Origin: Bacteroidales bacterium
Lineage (GTDB): Bacteria > Bacteroidota > Bacteroidia > Bacteroidales > F082
Assembly (NCBI GenBank): GCA_015493525.1
Contig: WGCY01000044.1
Location: 1-64,000, forward strand
Length of the DNA: 64,000 nucleotides
Direction of reading: 5' to 3'
Shown here piece after piece: positions 8,329-19,917 of this stretch (position 1 is the stretch's first letter; every line of letters starts with the position of its first letter). Below the pieces are notes generated by a model. It saw only the letters and a program-made list of their open reading frames with translations, had not been told where the DNA came from and did not search any database. The position numbers and the translations under genes are program-made.

Positions 8329-8419
8329 ATCAATTATTGGAATTTGCCGGAAATTGTGTGGGAAAAATGCCCGGAGTTGTTAAGCCAGTTTGAAATTGGT
8401 CCCCGGTTTTACAGAGAAA

Positions 8420-9115
8420 TCAGGAGAGCAGGCCAACGAGTTCCTGGAGATGTTCCACGGACAGGAAACGTTTCCATTGTTTGGGGTCTTCTTCTGTTTT
8501 TTCATGTATCCAGGTTGTGTGATAGGGCACGTGAACGCCCCAGGCACCCAGTTTCAATACCGGAAGTATGTCCGATTTAAGGGAATTGCCGGCCATGACA
8601 AATTCTTTCGGCGTTATGGCCAGGCGGTCCAGCAGCTTGCGGTAATTGTCTTCGTTTTTATCGCTCATAATCTCAATGTGATGAAAATAGTTATCCAGCC
8701 CTGATTTTTTCAGCTTACGTTCCTGGTCAAGCAAATCGCCTTTGGTAACCAAAATGAGGGGATACTTTTTCGTCAGTTGCCGGAGTACCCGGCTGACCCC
8801 ATCGAGGAGGACTACCGGTTTGTTCAAGAGTGTCTTCCCCAGATCAATAATTTTTCCCACAGTCGACGCAGGCAGCTTGTTGTCTGTGATTTTCAATGCC
8901 GTTTCGGTCATAGAAAGGACAAAACCTTTGGCCCCGTAGCCATACAACGGCAGGTTACGTACCTCCATGTTGTATAGTTGTTTCATAATCGCCGCTTCGG
9001 GAGCAAAATCCGAAAGCAGTTTTACAAACTCTTTTTCTGTCTCCCGGTAAAAAATTTCATTTACCCAAAGGGTGTCGTCTGCGTCAAAGCCAATGACTGT
9101 AATGTGTTGTTTCAA
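8420..9115 (-). CDS. HAD-superfamily hydrolase (phosphatase)
   Basis: This 231-residue enzyme has the four HAD motifs: DADDT near residue 10 (nucleophile and acid/base aspartates), the threonine of LVTKGD near 122, a lysine around 150-160, and the late GNSLKSDI motif near 177-184. The helical cap between residues 20 and 90 is of the YjjG/phosphoglycolate-phosphatase class. Probable activity is dephosphorylation of a small metabolite or nucleotide; the substrate cannot be told. It lies 22 bases downstream of ligA and is likely cotranscribed with it. Confidence 0.85.
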   Translation of the reverse strand: MKQHITVIGFDADDTLWVNEIFYRETEKEFVKLLSDFAPEAAIMKQLYNMEVRNLPLYGYGAKGFVLSMTETALKITDNKLPASTVGKIIDLGKTLLNKPVVLLDGVSRVLRQLTKKYPLILVTKGDLLDQERKLKKSGLDNYFHHIEIMSDKNEDNYRKLLDRLAITPKEFVMAGNSLKSDILPVLKLGAWGVHVPYHTTWIHEKTEEDPKQWKRFLSVEHLQELVGLLS

Positions 9116-9136
9116 ATTGTTGAGGGTTAAAAATGG

Positions 9137-11394
<2,258 letters not shown>

Positions 11395-11429
11395 GTATTT
11401 TGTTATTTGTCATTTCCTCCGGGAGGGTA

Positions 11430-12701
11430 TTACCAAATTACCTTTTCCCGGGCTACCGGCATGGTCATGCATCGGGCACCGCCACCGCCACGTGAGAGTT
11501 CGTTGCCTTTAATGGTTACCACTACTTTTTTGTAATCGTCGAGGTTCACTTTTCCGTTAACCACATCCGCCGCTTTAACGATGTCAAAACCACTCTTGTT
11601 CATGGCTCCGATGGTGTGCACATTGCGTTCGTATCCCATGACTTTGCCGGGTTCCATGGCAAAAAAGTTGGCACCACTCTGCCACTGTTCGCGTTCCTGA
11701 AAATAGAGGTCTTTTTGTCCTCCGCAAATGACCGGTTCCATGTCGATACCCAGCTTGCGTAAAGCATGCAGTATGTTTTTCTCCTCTCTTATGCCGGTTA
11801 CTTTGTCGCCATCGATGGTAATGTGGATGGTGAGGTAGCGTGAGGAGTTCATAATCAAAGGTTCAAACACCATGCACCGGTCTTTGTCAAGGAATGTAAA
11901 CGTCATGTCGAGGTGGATGAACGATTCGGGTTTAAAGGGAAGTTCCTGTGCCAGAATATGTTTTACTCCCGGCCTGGTTTTCATAAATTCAATCATGCTA
12001 TCGATGCCCTGGGTGGTTGTCCGGTCGCCGGTTCCAATCACCAGTACATCTTCGCGCGCTATTTGCACATCGCCGCCTTCGATGGTACTCCTGCCGCTCA
12101 TGTCGAACTTCTCTACCGGATTGACCACTTTCGTTTCAAACAGGGGATGATGCGAAAAAATGGTTTCCATAATAATTGCTTCACGGTCGCGTACAGTATT
12201 GGCCATTTTGCTGATCAGTACATTGTTACCAACGGAAAAACTGGCATCGCGGGTGAAGAAAAAATTGGGCAGCGGGCTCAATGAAAAGCGTTCGTTATCC
12301 AAAAAACTGGTCAGGTTGTTTTTCTGCATTTCCACTCCCACAATAAGCTGGTTTGCCAGTTTTTCGGGGGACATTTCCAGCAGCGTATCACAAAGCTGGT
12401 ATCTTTTTTGCGAGTGGCGTTCGTGTTTGCAAACCTGATCAATCAGGTTTTTGCGGACGGCATCGTCTTCGAGGGTAGTTTTTAACAGGTCGGTTACTTC
12501 AAAAACACGGCTCCGCTTTTTGAGCACTCCCAAAAACTCTTCGTACTCGGGCATGGCGACGCTCAGGTTAAGGATATCGCTGTAAAGTGCCCTTTCTGCA
12601 TTCTCGGGGGTCATATTTTCCACTTCGGCACCGGGGGTATGCACGATTACCCCTTTAATTTTACCGATTTCTGAATTTACGTTTACTTTAATCTTGTCCA
12701 T
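11430..12701 (-). CDS. arcA: Arginine deiminase
   Basis: This 423-residue enzyme converts arginine to citrulline and ammonia, the first step of the ATP-yielding arginine deiminase pathway. Family motifs seen are FFTRDASF (about 160), GRSTIEGGDV (about 210), HLDMTFT (about 270) and the C-terminal catalytic cysteine in GGGGARCMTMP. The frame is open further upstream to 12740, but the ATG at 12701 (MDKIKV) fits the family and sits 4 bases after the stop of the upstream ybaK-like gene, so the two are probably coupled. Carbamate kinase (arcC) is at 49439; ornithine carbamoyltransferase is not in the window. Confidence 0.94.
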   Translation of the reverse strand: MDKIKVNVNSEIGKIKGVIVHTPGAEVENMTPENAERALYSDILNLSVAMPEYEEFLGVLKKRSRVFEVTDLLKTTLEDDAVRKNLIDQVCKHERHSQKRYQLCDTLLEMSPEKLANQLIVGVEMQKNNLTSFLDNERFSLSPLPNFFFTRDASFSVGNNVLISKMANTVRDREAIIMETIFSHHPLFETKVVNPVEKFDMSGRSTIEGGDVQIAREDVLVIGTGDRTTTQGIDSMIEFMKTRPGVKHILAQELPFKPESFIHLDMTFTFLDKDRCMVFEPLIMNSSRYLTIHITIDGDKVTGIREEKNILHALRKLGIDMEPVICGGQKDLYFQEREQWQSGANFFAMEPGKVMGYERNVHTIGAMNKSGFDIVKAADVVNGKVNLDDYKKVVVTIKGNELSRGGGGARCMTMPVAREKVIW

Positions 12702-12705
12702 AATT

Positions 12706-13218
12706 TTATTGTTTTCCGGGTGTCGGGTCAATAAATTCAAACCCGTTTTGTCTTTCTTTCAGAAATTTCATGGCATCCTGAAAAGAGATGACTACGCTGG
12801 CCGTATTGTCGTTGGGATGGAAACTGATTTTACGCGCTTTTTGCAGTTGCTCGTCCAGAAAAACATACACGTGATGTTCTTCATCGTTGATGAGGCCAAA
12901 AAGGGAAACAGAACCCGGCTTTACGCCGAGATATTTTGTCATTCGTTTTTCAGAAGCAAAACTCAGTTTTCCCTGATGCAACTGTTTTTCAAGGCTGTGG
13001 ATATCAAAAGGCGTGGTGTCTTTGATGATGACAAGATAATGCCGGTTGCCTTTGTGGTTCCTGAAGAACAGGTTCTTACAATGGGTGGCATCGATATCTT
13101 TCCAGTATTTTAACGCTATTTCGATGGTGTCCAACGGCGGATGCTCGTATATTTCATACGGGATACCCAGTTTCTCAAGATAATTCAGAACATTTTTCCT
13201 GTTTTCTTCCCGGTTCAT
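12706..13218 (-). CDS. YbaK/ProX-type aminoacyl-tRNA deacylase
   Basis: This 170-residue protein has the YbaK/EbsC editing-domain fold. It begins with the Y-E-I-Y-E-H-PPLDT block near residue 23, then KNLFFRNHKGNRHYLVI with the conserved lysine around 48, and later GVKPGSVSLFGLINDEEHHV. Free-standing members hydrolyse mischarged tRNA such as Ala- or Cys-tRNA(Pro). It is closest in pattern to the ProX (PrdX) branch. It precedes arcA by 4 bases, so both should share a message. Its start codon is preceded by the second 11-bp repeat array. Confidence 0.85.
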   Translation of the reverse strand: MNREENRKNVLNYLEKLGIPYEIYEHPPLDTIEIALKYWKDIDATHCKNLFFRNHKGNRHYLVIIKDTTPFDIHSLEKQLHQGKLSFASEKRMTKYLGVKPGSVSLFGLINDEEHHVYVFLDEQLQKARKISFHPNDNTASVVISFQDAMKFLKERQNGFEFIDPTPGKQ

Positions 13219-13231
13219 TTTGTTATTTGAA

Positions 13232-13407
13232 ATTGGTTATTCGGTTGTCATTCAATGGTTATTCAGTGGTCATTCAGTGGTCATTCAATGGTCATTCGAT
13301 GGTCATTCGGTTGTCATTCAGTGGTTATTCAGTTGTCATTCAATGGTTATTCAGTTGTCATTCAATAGTCATTCTGTTGTCATTCAATGGTCATTCAGTG
13401 GTTAATC
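13232..13407 (-). repeat. Second 11-bp tandem repeat array, 16 copies
   Basis: The same RRTKGTYATTC unit as at 11197-11394 occurs here in 16 contiguous copies. The terminal copies are degenerate (13232-13242 and 13397-13407), and one copy starts with T (13375). It occupies most of the 257-bp gap upstream of the ybaK-like gene and ends 14 bases before that gene's ATG. The gap contains no other recognisable feature. Confidence 0.95.
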
Positions 13408-13475
13408 GGTTGTGGAAATAAAAAATCATCATCTCTTTTTTATTTGTCACTTAACATTCATCATTCATCATTTTC

Positions 13476-14591
13476 TTACGGTTTCCAGTCGGCGATAAAC
13501 AGGTTAATTCCATGTTGGTTGCGGTTGTTGCGGCTGGAGGCGAAAATGAGCTTTTTACCGTTAAAAGAGAACATGGGGAAAGCATCGAAAGTATTGTCGT
13601 AGGTAATGCGTTCGAGGTGGTTGCCGTTGAGGTCGCACATGTAAAGGTTAAAGTCGAAGCCGCGGGTACCGGCATAGTTTGAACTGAAGATAATGTGTTT
13701 GCCATCGGGCGTGAAAAACGGTGCCCAGTTGGCTTTGCCGAGGTGGGTAACCTGTTTCAGGTTGCTGCCATCCACGTTGCAGGTGTATATCTCCATTTGC
13801 GTAGGCATAACGAGATGCTGTTTCAGCAAATCTTTGTACGTCTTGATGGCTTCCGGTGTTTTGGGCCGTGAAGAACGGAATACCAGCATTTTGCCATCGG
13901 GAGAAAAGAAAGCACCGCCGTCATAACCCAGCTGGTGGGTAACCTGGTGCACGTGGCTGCCATCGATGTTGCAGGTGTATAGCTCTATGTCTCCCGAACG
14001 GTCGGATGTGAACACAATTTTGTCGCCTTTTGGTGAAACTGTTGCTTCGGCATCATAACCAGGATTTTTTATCAGGGTGTCAATAATCTGTCCTTTCAGA
14101 TTAGCTACGTAAATGTCAAAATCATCATAAATGGGCCACACATATTTTCCGTCGCTGCGCTTTTTGGGAACAGGGGGGCAGCTGGCACCACCGGCACGTG
14201 TGGAAGCATAAAGAATGGTTGTATCGCCCGGAAGAAAATAGGAACAGGTCGTTCTGCCCAGTCCGTTGCTCAGGATAGGGGGAATGGTATCTTTCATGGT
14301 GCCATCGGCAAGGTGCCAATAATAAATCTGGTCGCAGTGGGAACCCCAGGCCGGGTTTGTAGCCTGAAAAACAAACATTTTATCATCGAAACTAAAATAG
14401 GCCTCTGCATTGGAACCACCAAAAGTGAGTTGCTTTACATTGGCCAGGTGTTTTTCCTGCGGGTAGTGTACCGTTGTGTCAGGCGTTAGTACCGATGTGT
14501 TCTTTTGGTGCCGGCTGGCAGTATTGTTGCAGGCATTCAGGCCAAAGGCCAGAAAGAGCATCCCTGCAAAATAGTAAACTGTTTTCTTCAT
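13476..14591 (-). CDS. WD40-like (PD40/TolB-type) beta-propeller lipoprotein
   Basis: This 371-residue protein has a lipoprotein signal with Cys21 (FGLNAC). It then shows at least four PD40 blades of the form SPDGK.LVF.S.R and GS.L.QVTH, spaced about 45-60 residues apart (for example near residues 190-215, 235-255 and 305-325). Such propellers in the periplasm bind peptides or proteins, as TolB does, but this protein lacks the TolB N-terminal domain and is not near tol-pal genes. Its role is unknown. It is transcribed alone, downstream of uvrA on the same strand. Confidence 0.82.
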   Translation of the reverse strand: MKKTVYYFAGMLFLAFGLNACNNTASRHQKNTSVLTPDTTVHYPQEKHLANVKQLTFGGSNAEAYFSFDDKMFVFQATNPAWGSHCDQIYYWHLADGTMKDTIPPILSNGLGRTTCSYFLPGDTTILYASTRAGGASCPPVPKKRSDGKYVWPIYDDFDIYVANLKGQIIDTLIKNPGYDAEATVSPKGDKIVFTSDRSGDIELYTCNIDGSHVHQVTHQLGYDGGAFFSPDGKMLVFRSSRPKTPEAIKTYKDLLKQHLVMPTQMEIYTCNVDGSNLKQVTHLGKANWAPFFTPDGKHIIFSSNYAGTRGFDFNLYMCDLNGNHLERITYDNTFDAFPMFSFNGKKLIFASSRNNRNQHGINLFIADWKP

Positions 14592-14678
14592 GTTTTAAAT
14601 TAGATATTGATTGAATTTTTTGCCGTACAAAAATAATGATTATTGGCAGGTAAACCATAAAATTTTGAAGCCCTTTCT

Positions 14679-17498
14679 TTAGTGCAATTTCTCCCGAAGA
14701 AATTTCCCGGTGTAAGATTCCTCACAATTTACGCTATCTTCCGGAGTCCCTTCAAAAATAATTTCGCCGCCACGGTCGCCCCCTTCCGGCCCGAGGTCGA
14801 TAAGCCAGTCGGCTGATTTGATAATTTCAGCATTGTGTTCGATGACAACAATGCTGTGCCCGTTCTCAATCAGGGCGTTAAAAGCCCGGAGCAGTTTACT
14901 GATGTCGTGGATGTGCAATCCGGTTGTGGGTTCATCAAAAATGAAAAGTGTGGGTTGGCTTCCGGCACCTTTTGAAAGGAAGAAAGCCAGCTTGATACGC
15001 TGGGCCTCACCGCCGCTGAGGGTGTTTGAGCTTTGTCCCAACCGGAGGTATCCCAGTCCCGTTTCCTGTAAAGGCCTTATTTTTTCCACGATTTTTCTTT
15101 CCGTGGAACCTTTTACACTGCCGAAAAAATCGATGGCTTCATCCACGGTCAGGTTCAGGATGTCGGCAATACTTTTGCCCCGGTATTTTACTTCCAGCAC
15201 CTCCTCTTTGAAACGCCGGCCGTTGCAGGCATCGCATTTGAGGTAAATGTCGGCCATAAACTGCATTTCTACCTTAATTACACCTTCCCCTTCGCACTGT
15301 TCACATCGTCCGCCCGGAATGTTAAAAGAGAAATAGCCGGGTTTGTAAGCCCGTAATTTCGCCAACGACTGGCTGGCAAAAAGCTGGCGGATTTCGTCGT
15401 AGGCTTTCAGGTAGGTAGCCGGATTGGAACGCGAAGAGCGGCCAATGGGGTTCTGGTCGATGTATTCTGTTCGGGAAATACGGTTGACTTCTCCTTCGAG
15501 CAGGGCAAATTTTCCCCCGGAAGAGACTTCTCCGTTGAGCCTTCTTTTCAGTGAAGTGAATAAAATATCGCGCACCAGTGTTGATTTTCCTGAGCCGCTG
15601 ACGCCGGTAACCACAGTCAGCACGTTGAGTGGAATTTTTACGGTGAGGTTTTTCAGGTTATGCTCAAAAGCGCCTTTAATCTCTATGTAGTTGTTCCATC
15701 TTCGCCGGTGTGCCGGAATTTCTATGTGCTTTCTCCCGGTCATGTACAGTGCCGTATAGCTGATGTCGTTGTCTTTCAGTTCGTCAAAAGTTCCCTGAAA
15801 AATAAGCTCCCCGCCATGTTCGCCGGAGTCGGGGCCAATGTCAATAATATCGTCGGCAGCTTTGATAATGTCCTCTTCGTGTTCCACAACGATAACCGTA
15901 TTGCCAATGTCGCGTAAACGTTTAAGTACTTTTATCAGCCTTTGCGTATCGCGCGGGTGCAGGCCTATGCTGGGTTCGTCGAGAATGTACATGGAGCCGG
16001 CCAGGGAGCTTCCCAGCGAAGTAGCGAGGTTGATGCGCTGCGACTCGCCGCCCGAAAGTGTTGCCGATGGACGGTTGAGCGTGAGATATCCCAGTCCTAC
16101 GTCGTTCAGGTATTGCAGCCTGGTAACAATCTCCAGCAACAACCTCCTGGCAATTTTCTCATCCTGTTTTTCCAGTGGGATATTTTTGAAAAAGTCAAGG
16201 CTCTCGTTAAGTTGCATTTGCACAATATCGGAGATGGATTTTCCGGCAACCAAAACATAATTGGCATCTTTGCGCAGGCGTGTCCCTTTGCATTCGGGGC
16301 AGACGGTCTTGCCGCGGTAGCGCGAGAGCATGACACGGTATTGAATCTTATAAGCTTGCTCTTCCAGCGATTGAAAGAAATCATTTAGCCCGCCAAAATA
16401 TTGGTTGCCTTTCCATAACAATTCTTTTTGTCCTTCGGAAAGTTGGTAGTATGGCTTATGAATGGGGAAATCGAATTTATAGGCATTTTTGATGAGCCGT
16501 TCTTTCCATTGGCCCATTTTTTCGCCTTTCCAGCAGGCGATGGCCCCATTAAAAATGGAAAGTGCCGGGTTGGGGACCACCAACTTCTCATCAATGCCCA
16601 TAATATTGCCAAAGCCTTCGCAACGTTTGCAGGCCCCAAAAGGATTGTTGAAGGTGAACAAGTTGACCGTAGGTTCTTCAAACTGTATTCCATCCAGCTC
16701 AAAACGGTGGGAGAAATCGGCAGTTTGTTTTTTCCCTTCTTTTTCATATAAAATTTTCAGGTAGCCATCTCCTTCGTAAAAAGCTGTTTGGACAGAATCA
16801 GCAATACGGGCTTCGAGGTCGGTTTCCTCGTGCTGTGTCAGAATACGGTCAATAACGAGGTAGTCATCTTCCGGTTTTGTATGGCTTGTCCTATTTTCCA
16901 GCATGTCTTCTATACGGAAGATTTTTCCCTTGCTCATAATCCGGCTAAAGCCTTGTTGCAAGAGTACATGAAGCCTTTGCTGGGGTGTGCGAGTTCCATT
17001 TTGCTTTAGTGGACTTAAAATCAGGACGTTGGTATCGTCAGGCAGTGTAAGGACAAAACGGACAACATCACTTACGCGATGTCGTTTTACCTGCCTGCCC
17101 GACACGGGAGAATATGTTTTCCCGATACGCGCAAACAGCAGTTTCAGGTATTCGTAAACTTCGGTGGAAGTGCCGACCGTAGAGCGCGGATTGCGTGTTT
17201 TTACCTTTTGTTCTATGGCAATAGCGGGTGAAATGCCCAGGATGGCATCCACATCGGGTTTGTCCATGCGGCCAAGAAATTGCCGGGCGTACGAACTCAG
17301 GCTCTCCACATAGCGACGCTGTCCGTCGGCATAGAGGGTGTCAAAAGCCAGCGATGATTTTCCGGAGCCTGATAAACCGGTTATAACCACTAATTTACGC
17401 CGCGGAATGGCTACGCTGAGGTTCTTTAAATTGTTGACACGCGACCGGACAACAACGATATAATTTTTGGGATTTGCTTTCCCTGCTTCGATTATCAT
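14679..17498 (-). CDS. uvrA: Excinuclease ABC subunit A
   Basis: This 939-residue protein is the damage-recognition ATPase of nucleotide excision repair. It has two ABC modules: Walker [10 protein letters not shown] near residue 40 with signature LSGGESQRI near 495, and GVSGSGKST near 640 with LSGGEAQRI near 835. Zinc-type cysteines are seen at CKRCEG, CPECKG and in the C-terminal insertion CEQCEGEG...CDACNG. The first CPxCG finger found after ARIG in most UvrA proteins is replaced by YSPVSG, a feature I believe is common in Bacteroidota. It is divergent from the sigma-factor gene. Confidence 0.97.
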   Translation of the reverse strand: MIIEAGKANPKNYIVVVRSRVNNLKNLSVAIPRRKLVVITGLSGSGKSSLAFDTLYADGQRRYVESLSSYARQFLGRMDKPDVDAILGISPAIAIEQKVKTRNPRSTVGTSTEVYEYLKLLFARIGKTYSPVSGRQVKRHRVSDVVRFVLTLPDDTNVLILSPLKQNGTRTPQQRLHVLLQQGFSRIMSKGKIFRIEDMLENRTSHTKPEDDYLVIDRILTQHEETDLEARIADSVQTAFYEGDGYLKILYEKEGKKQTADFSHRFELDGIQFEEPTVNLFTFNNPFGACKRCEGFGNIMGIDEKLVVPNPALSIFNGAIACWKGEKMGQWKERLIKNAYKFDFPIHKPYYQLSEGQKELLWKGNQYFGGLNDFFQSLEEQAYKIQYRVMLSRYRGKTVCPECKGTRLRKDANYVLVAGKSISDIVQMQLNESLDFFKNIPLEKQDEKIARRLLLEIVTRLQYLNDVGLGYLTLNRPSATLSGGESQRINLATSLGSSLAGSMYILDEPSIGLHPRDTQRLIKVLKRLRDIGNTVIVVEHEEDIIKAADDIIDIGPDSGEHGGELIFQGTFDELKDNDISYTALYMTGRKHIEIPAHRRRWNNYIEIKGAFEHNLKNLTVKIPLNVLTVVTGVSGSGKSTLVRDILFTSLKRRLNGEVSSGGKFALLEGEVNRISRTEYIDQNPIGRSSRSNPATYLKAYDEIRQLFASQSLAKLRAYKPGYFSFNIPGGRCEQCEGEGVIKVEMQFMADIYLKCDACNGRRFKEEVLEVKYRGKSIADILNLTVDEAIDFFGSVKGSTERKIVEKIRPLQETGLGYLRLGQSSNTLSGGEAQRIKLAFFLSKGAGSQPTLFIFDEPTTGLHIHDISKLLRAFNALIENGHSIVVIEHNAEIIKSADWLIDLGPEGGDRGGEIIFEGTPEDSVNCEESYTGKFLREKLH

Positions 17499-17530
17499 AG
17501 AAAAAAATGAGCGACAAAATTATAAATTTA

Positions 17531-17561
17531 TTTGCTTTTTTTCTTTTAACCTTTATATTTG
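17531..17561 (+). promoter_or_regulatory. Consensus Bacteroidota promoter for the sigma-factor gene
   Basis: TTTG at 17531-17534, a 19-bp spacer, and TATATTTG at 17554-17561. Both boxes and the spacing match the primary sigma consensus of the phylum. The start codon is about 80 bases downstream. Confidence 0.75.
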
Positions 17562-17640
17562 CAATTCAAAACAAATGTTAAAAACAGTTTTAAACACTTT
17601 GCCTATCGAGTAAAAGCTTACTATTTTTCTGAACCAAAAC

Positions 17641-18237
17641 ATGTGGCATATGAAAATGGAAGCAAGGGATGAACGTTTGCTCATCCGTGAATTTCTCGAT
17701 GGTAACCCCTCCGGTTTACAGGAACTCATCGAACGTCATCAAACGAGGATATACTCCTATATTTTTGTGATGGTGAAAGACAAACAACTGGCTGATGATT
17801 TGTTCCAGGATGCATTTGTGAAAGTGATAAACACCCTTAAAGCAGGTAATTACAATGATGAGGGGAAATTTATCCAGTGGGTAATGCGTATTGCCCACAA
17901 TTTGGTGATAGACCATTTCAGGAAGCAGAAAAAACTAAATTATGCAGAGGTATCCAATGATAAATATGACCTGATGGATACCCTCAGGGTAACGGACCCG
18001 GGTATTGAAGATATTTTGGTTACCGAGCAGATTCACAAAGATGTCCGGATGCTTATGGAGTATTTGCCTGAAGAACAAAAAGAGGTGATATACCTGCGGT
18101 GTTATGCCGGACTGAGTTTTAAAGATATTGCCGATCAGACCGAAGTGAGCATTAACACGGCCCTGGGACGGATGCGTTATGCCTTAATTAATATGCGGAA
18201 GATGGTCAAAGAGAAAAATATTATCCTTACCCGTTAG
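17641..18237 (+). CDS. RNA polymerase sigma factor, ECF-like sigma-70 family
   Basis: This 198-residue protein contains region 2 (LADDLFQDAFVKVINTL and W-V-MRIAHNLVIDHFRKQ, residues 55-100) and region 4 with the helix-turn-helix (LSFKDIADQTEVSINTALGRMRYAL, about 155-180). There is no region 1 or 3, as in ECF factors. No anti-sigma gene is adjacent, which is odd for an ECF factor and suggests a stand-alone or growth-related sigma. Starts at 17641, 17650 or 17656 are all possible; I kept the longest. Confidence 0.87.
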   Translation: MWHMKMEARDERLLIREFLDGNPSGLQELIERHQTRIYSYIFVMVKDKQLADDLFQDAFVKVINTLKAGNYNDEGKFIQWVMRIAHNLVIDHFRKQKKLNYAEVSNDKYDLMDTLRVTDPGIEDILVTEQIHKDVRMLMEYLPEEQKEVIYLRCYAGLSFKDIADQTEVSINTALGRMRYALINMRKMVKEKNIILTR

Positions 18238-18357
18238 TCGATATATTCTGCCCTGATTTCCTGCCTGCTAATTTTTTTTACGGAGTGTAAAATATTTCCC
18301 AAAGTTTGTCGTTACCTTTTTGACAAACAGAGAAGTATTTACTTAAATTCTTTGCTT

Positions 18358-18540
18358 ATGCAACAATTTATTACTCCGGATAAATTTCAATATCCCACCA
18401 GGCACAAAAGCCGTTATGGCAAAGAGGCCGGCTCTTTAAAGCCTTCGCCCCTTGTTGTTCGAAACCTTTTGGCATACGCCGCTGCACTTCGTATTTTGAA
18501 AACAAAAAATATGGGCGTTATCCGTATTTTGATGAATTAA
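18358..18540 (+). CDS. Small conserved-looking protein, 60 residues
   Basis: This is a short basic protein starting at ATG 18358. Its C-terminal half, with a VVRNLLAYAAAL segment, K-T and a final L-N, resembles a small protein family that I recall following sigma factors in Bacteroidota, but I cannot verify that here. It lies 120 bases downstream of the sigma-factor gene on the same strand. A 7-bp inverted repeat (GTTTGTC-N11-GACAAAC, 18304-18328) precedes it. No function is known to me. Confidence 0.6.
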   Translation: MQQFITPDKFQYPTRHKSRYGKEAGSLKPSPLVVRNLLAYAAALRILKTKNMGVIRILMN

Positions 18541-18600
18541 GGGGGGTGAGAAGTTCAGCCTGCTGAGGGCAGTAGGCCGTATTATCTCGAACACAGGTTA

Positions 18601-19086
18601 TTAAAATTCAATTTCTTTCCAGTTGGAATAGGGGTTCATCGAAAGTTCGGCACTATAAAAAGAGGGGTTTCCCGTAACTTCCTCGCCCATCCATGCCGGT
18701 TTCTCAAAAGCGGTATCTGTTGAAGGGAGTTCTATCTCTGCCATCAGCAGGTCTTGGTTATCCCCGTGAAATTCATCTACCTCAAATTGCAATCCGTTTT
18801 CGGCTGGTACAATATAGCGGGTCTTTTCAACCAGGCCGGATTTTCTAAGTTCCATAAGTTCTTTCGCCTCTTCCAACGGAATCTCACGTTCCCATTCAAA
18901 TCGTATGATGCCCGAAACTTTTGCCGCTCCTTTTATGTTGATAAACCCTTTGTCGTCTTCAATCCGGATACGTACTGTCCGGTTGGGATCTGTGGACAGG
19001 TAGGCCTGTGTGATTTCTGATTTCTTCGTAACGAAAGGTTTGAAATCTCCTTTGACCAAAAACTTAAGCTCAATTTCGTGTGCCAT
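18601..19086 (-). CDS. CYTH-domain protein (triphosphate tunnel metalloenzyme)
   Basis: This 161-residue protein starts with the CYTH signature E-I-E-L-K (EIELKFLV, residues 4-11). Alternating basic and acidic strand residues follow (TVRIRIEDD, GFINIKG, FEWEREI, YIV, EVDEFHG, AEIEL), which line the tunnel that holds triphosphate and metal. Single-domain bacterial members usually hydrolyse inorganic triphosphate; some make cAMP or thiamin triphosphate products. The length fits the small bacterial phosphatase class. It is a lone gene. Confidence 0.88.
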   Translation of the reverse strand: MAHEIELKFLVKGDFKPFVTKKSEITQAYLSTDPNRTVRIRIEDDKGFINIKGAAKVSGIIRFEWEREIPLEEAKELMELRKSGLVEKTRYIVPAENGLQFEVDEFHGDNQDLLMAEIELPSTDTAFEKPAWMGEEVTGNPSFYSAELSMNPYSNWKEIEF

Positions 19087-19219
19087 GGCATGTTGCTTTT
19101 TGATAGTTTACAAAGTTAACCATATTTTGTGATATCGGGGTTTGGGAGAATATTAAAGAAAGATAAAAGAATTAAGCTGATTGTAATAGATTTTCTCCAT
19201 TTTTGTAAAAAATTATTCC

Positions 19220-19861
19220 ATGACACGAAAAGAACGTTTTGAGAACATAATTGAATATTTTAAAATACATCAGCCTTTTGCCGAAACCGAATTGCATTAC
19301 CATGATCCCTATGAACTGCTTGTGGCTGTTATTCTGTCAGCGCAATGTACCGATAAACGGGTGAATGTGATTACACAGGATTTTTTCCGGCAATATCCTG
19401 ATGTGGAGAGCCTTTCACGGGCTGAGGTGCCGGATATTTTTGCACTAATAAAAAGCTGTTCTTATCCGAACAACAAAGCCAAACATCTGTCGGGTATGGC
19501 AAAAATGCTGCTGGCCGATTTTGACGGAAAGGTTCCATCGGATATTGATGAACTCCAGAAGTTGCCGGGCGTGGGACGAAAAACGGCCAATGTCATTGCT
19601 GCTGTCGTTTTTAACAAGCCGGCCATGGCCGTAGATACGCATGTTTTCAGGGTTGCTGCCCGGATTGGGCTTACCATAGGTGCCAAAACGCCGTTGGAAA
19701 CGGAAAAACAGCTGGTAAAATACATCCCCGATGAGATAATACCACTGGCCCATCACTGGCTTATCCTGCATGGCCGCTATGTCTGCCTGGCCCGTAAGCC
19801 CAAATGCGATGAATGCGGCTTAACAGCATGGTGTAAATATTTTAAACAAAATATTTGTTAA
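19220..19861 (+). CDS. nth: Endonuclease III (DNA glycosylase/AP lyase)
   Basis: This 213-residue repair enzyme removes oxidised pyrimidines. It has the helix-hairpin-helix LPGVGRKTANV with the catalytic lysine (about residue 120) and the catalytic aspartate in AVDTHVFR (about 138). The [4Fe-4S] loop at the C-terminus has spacing C-X6-C-X2-C-X5-C. It stands just upstream of rex on the same strand. Confidence 0.96.
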   Translation: MTRKERFENIIEYFKIHQPFAETELHYHDPYELLVAVILSAQCTDKRVNVITQDFFRQYPDVESLSRAEVPDIFALIKSCSYPNNKAKHLSGMAKMLLADFDGKVPSDIDELQKLPGVGRKTANVIAAVVFNKPAMAVDTHVFRVAARIGLTIGAKTPLETEKQLVKYIPDEIIPLAHHWLILHGRYVCLARKPKCDECGLTAWCKYFKQNIC

Positions 19862-19873
19862 TTAATAGCTAAC

Positions 19874-19908
19874 ATTTGTCAGACGAACAAATATTGCATA
19901 TATATTTG
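19874..19908 (+). promoter_or_regulatory. rex promoter with overlapping inverted repeat
   Basis: TTTG at 19875-19878 and TATATTTG at 19901-19908 form a promoter with a 22-bp spacer. The -33 box lies inside an inverted repeat ATTTGT-N7-ACAAAT (19874-19892). The repeat resembles half of a Rex operator, so autoregulation is possible. The transcript would have a leader of only a few bases before ATG 19918. Confidence 0.5.
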
Positions 19909-19917
19909 CACTGTTAA

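Noticed and set aside
13220-13602. Plus-strand frames over the second repeat array
   Set aside because: Same artefact of the tandem repeat; all three frames are open by chance of the unit sequence.
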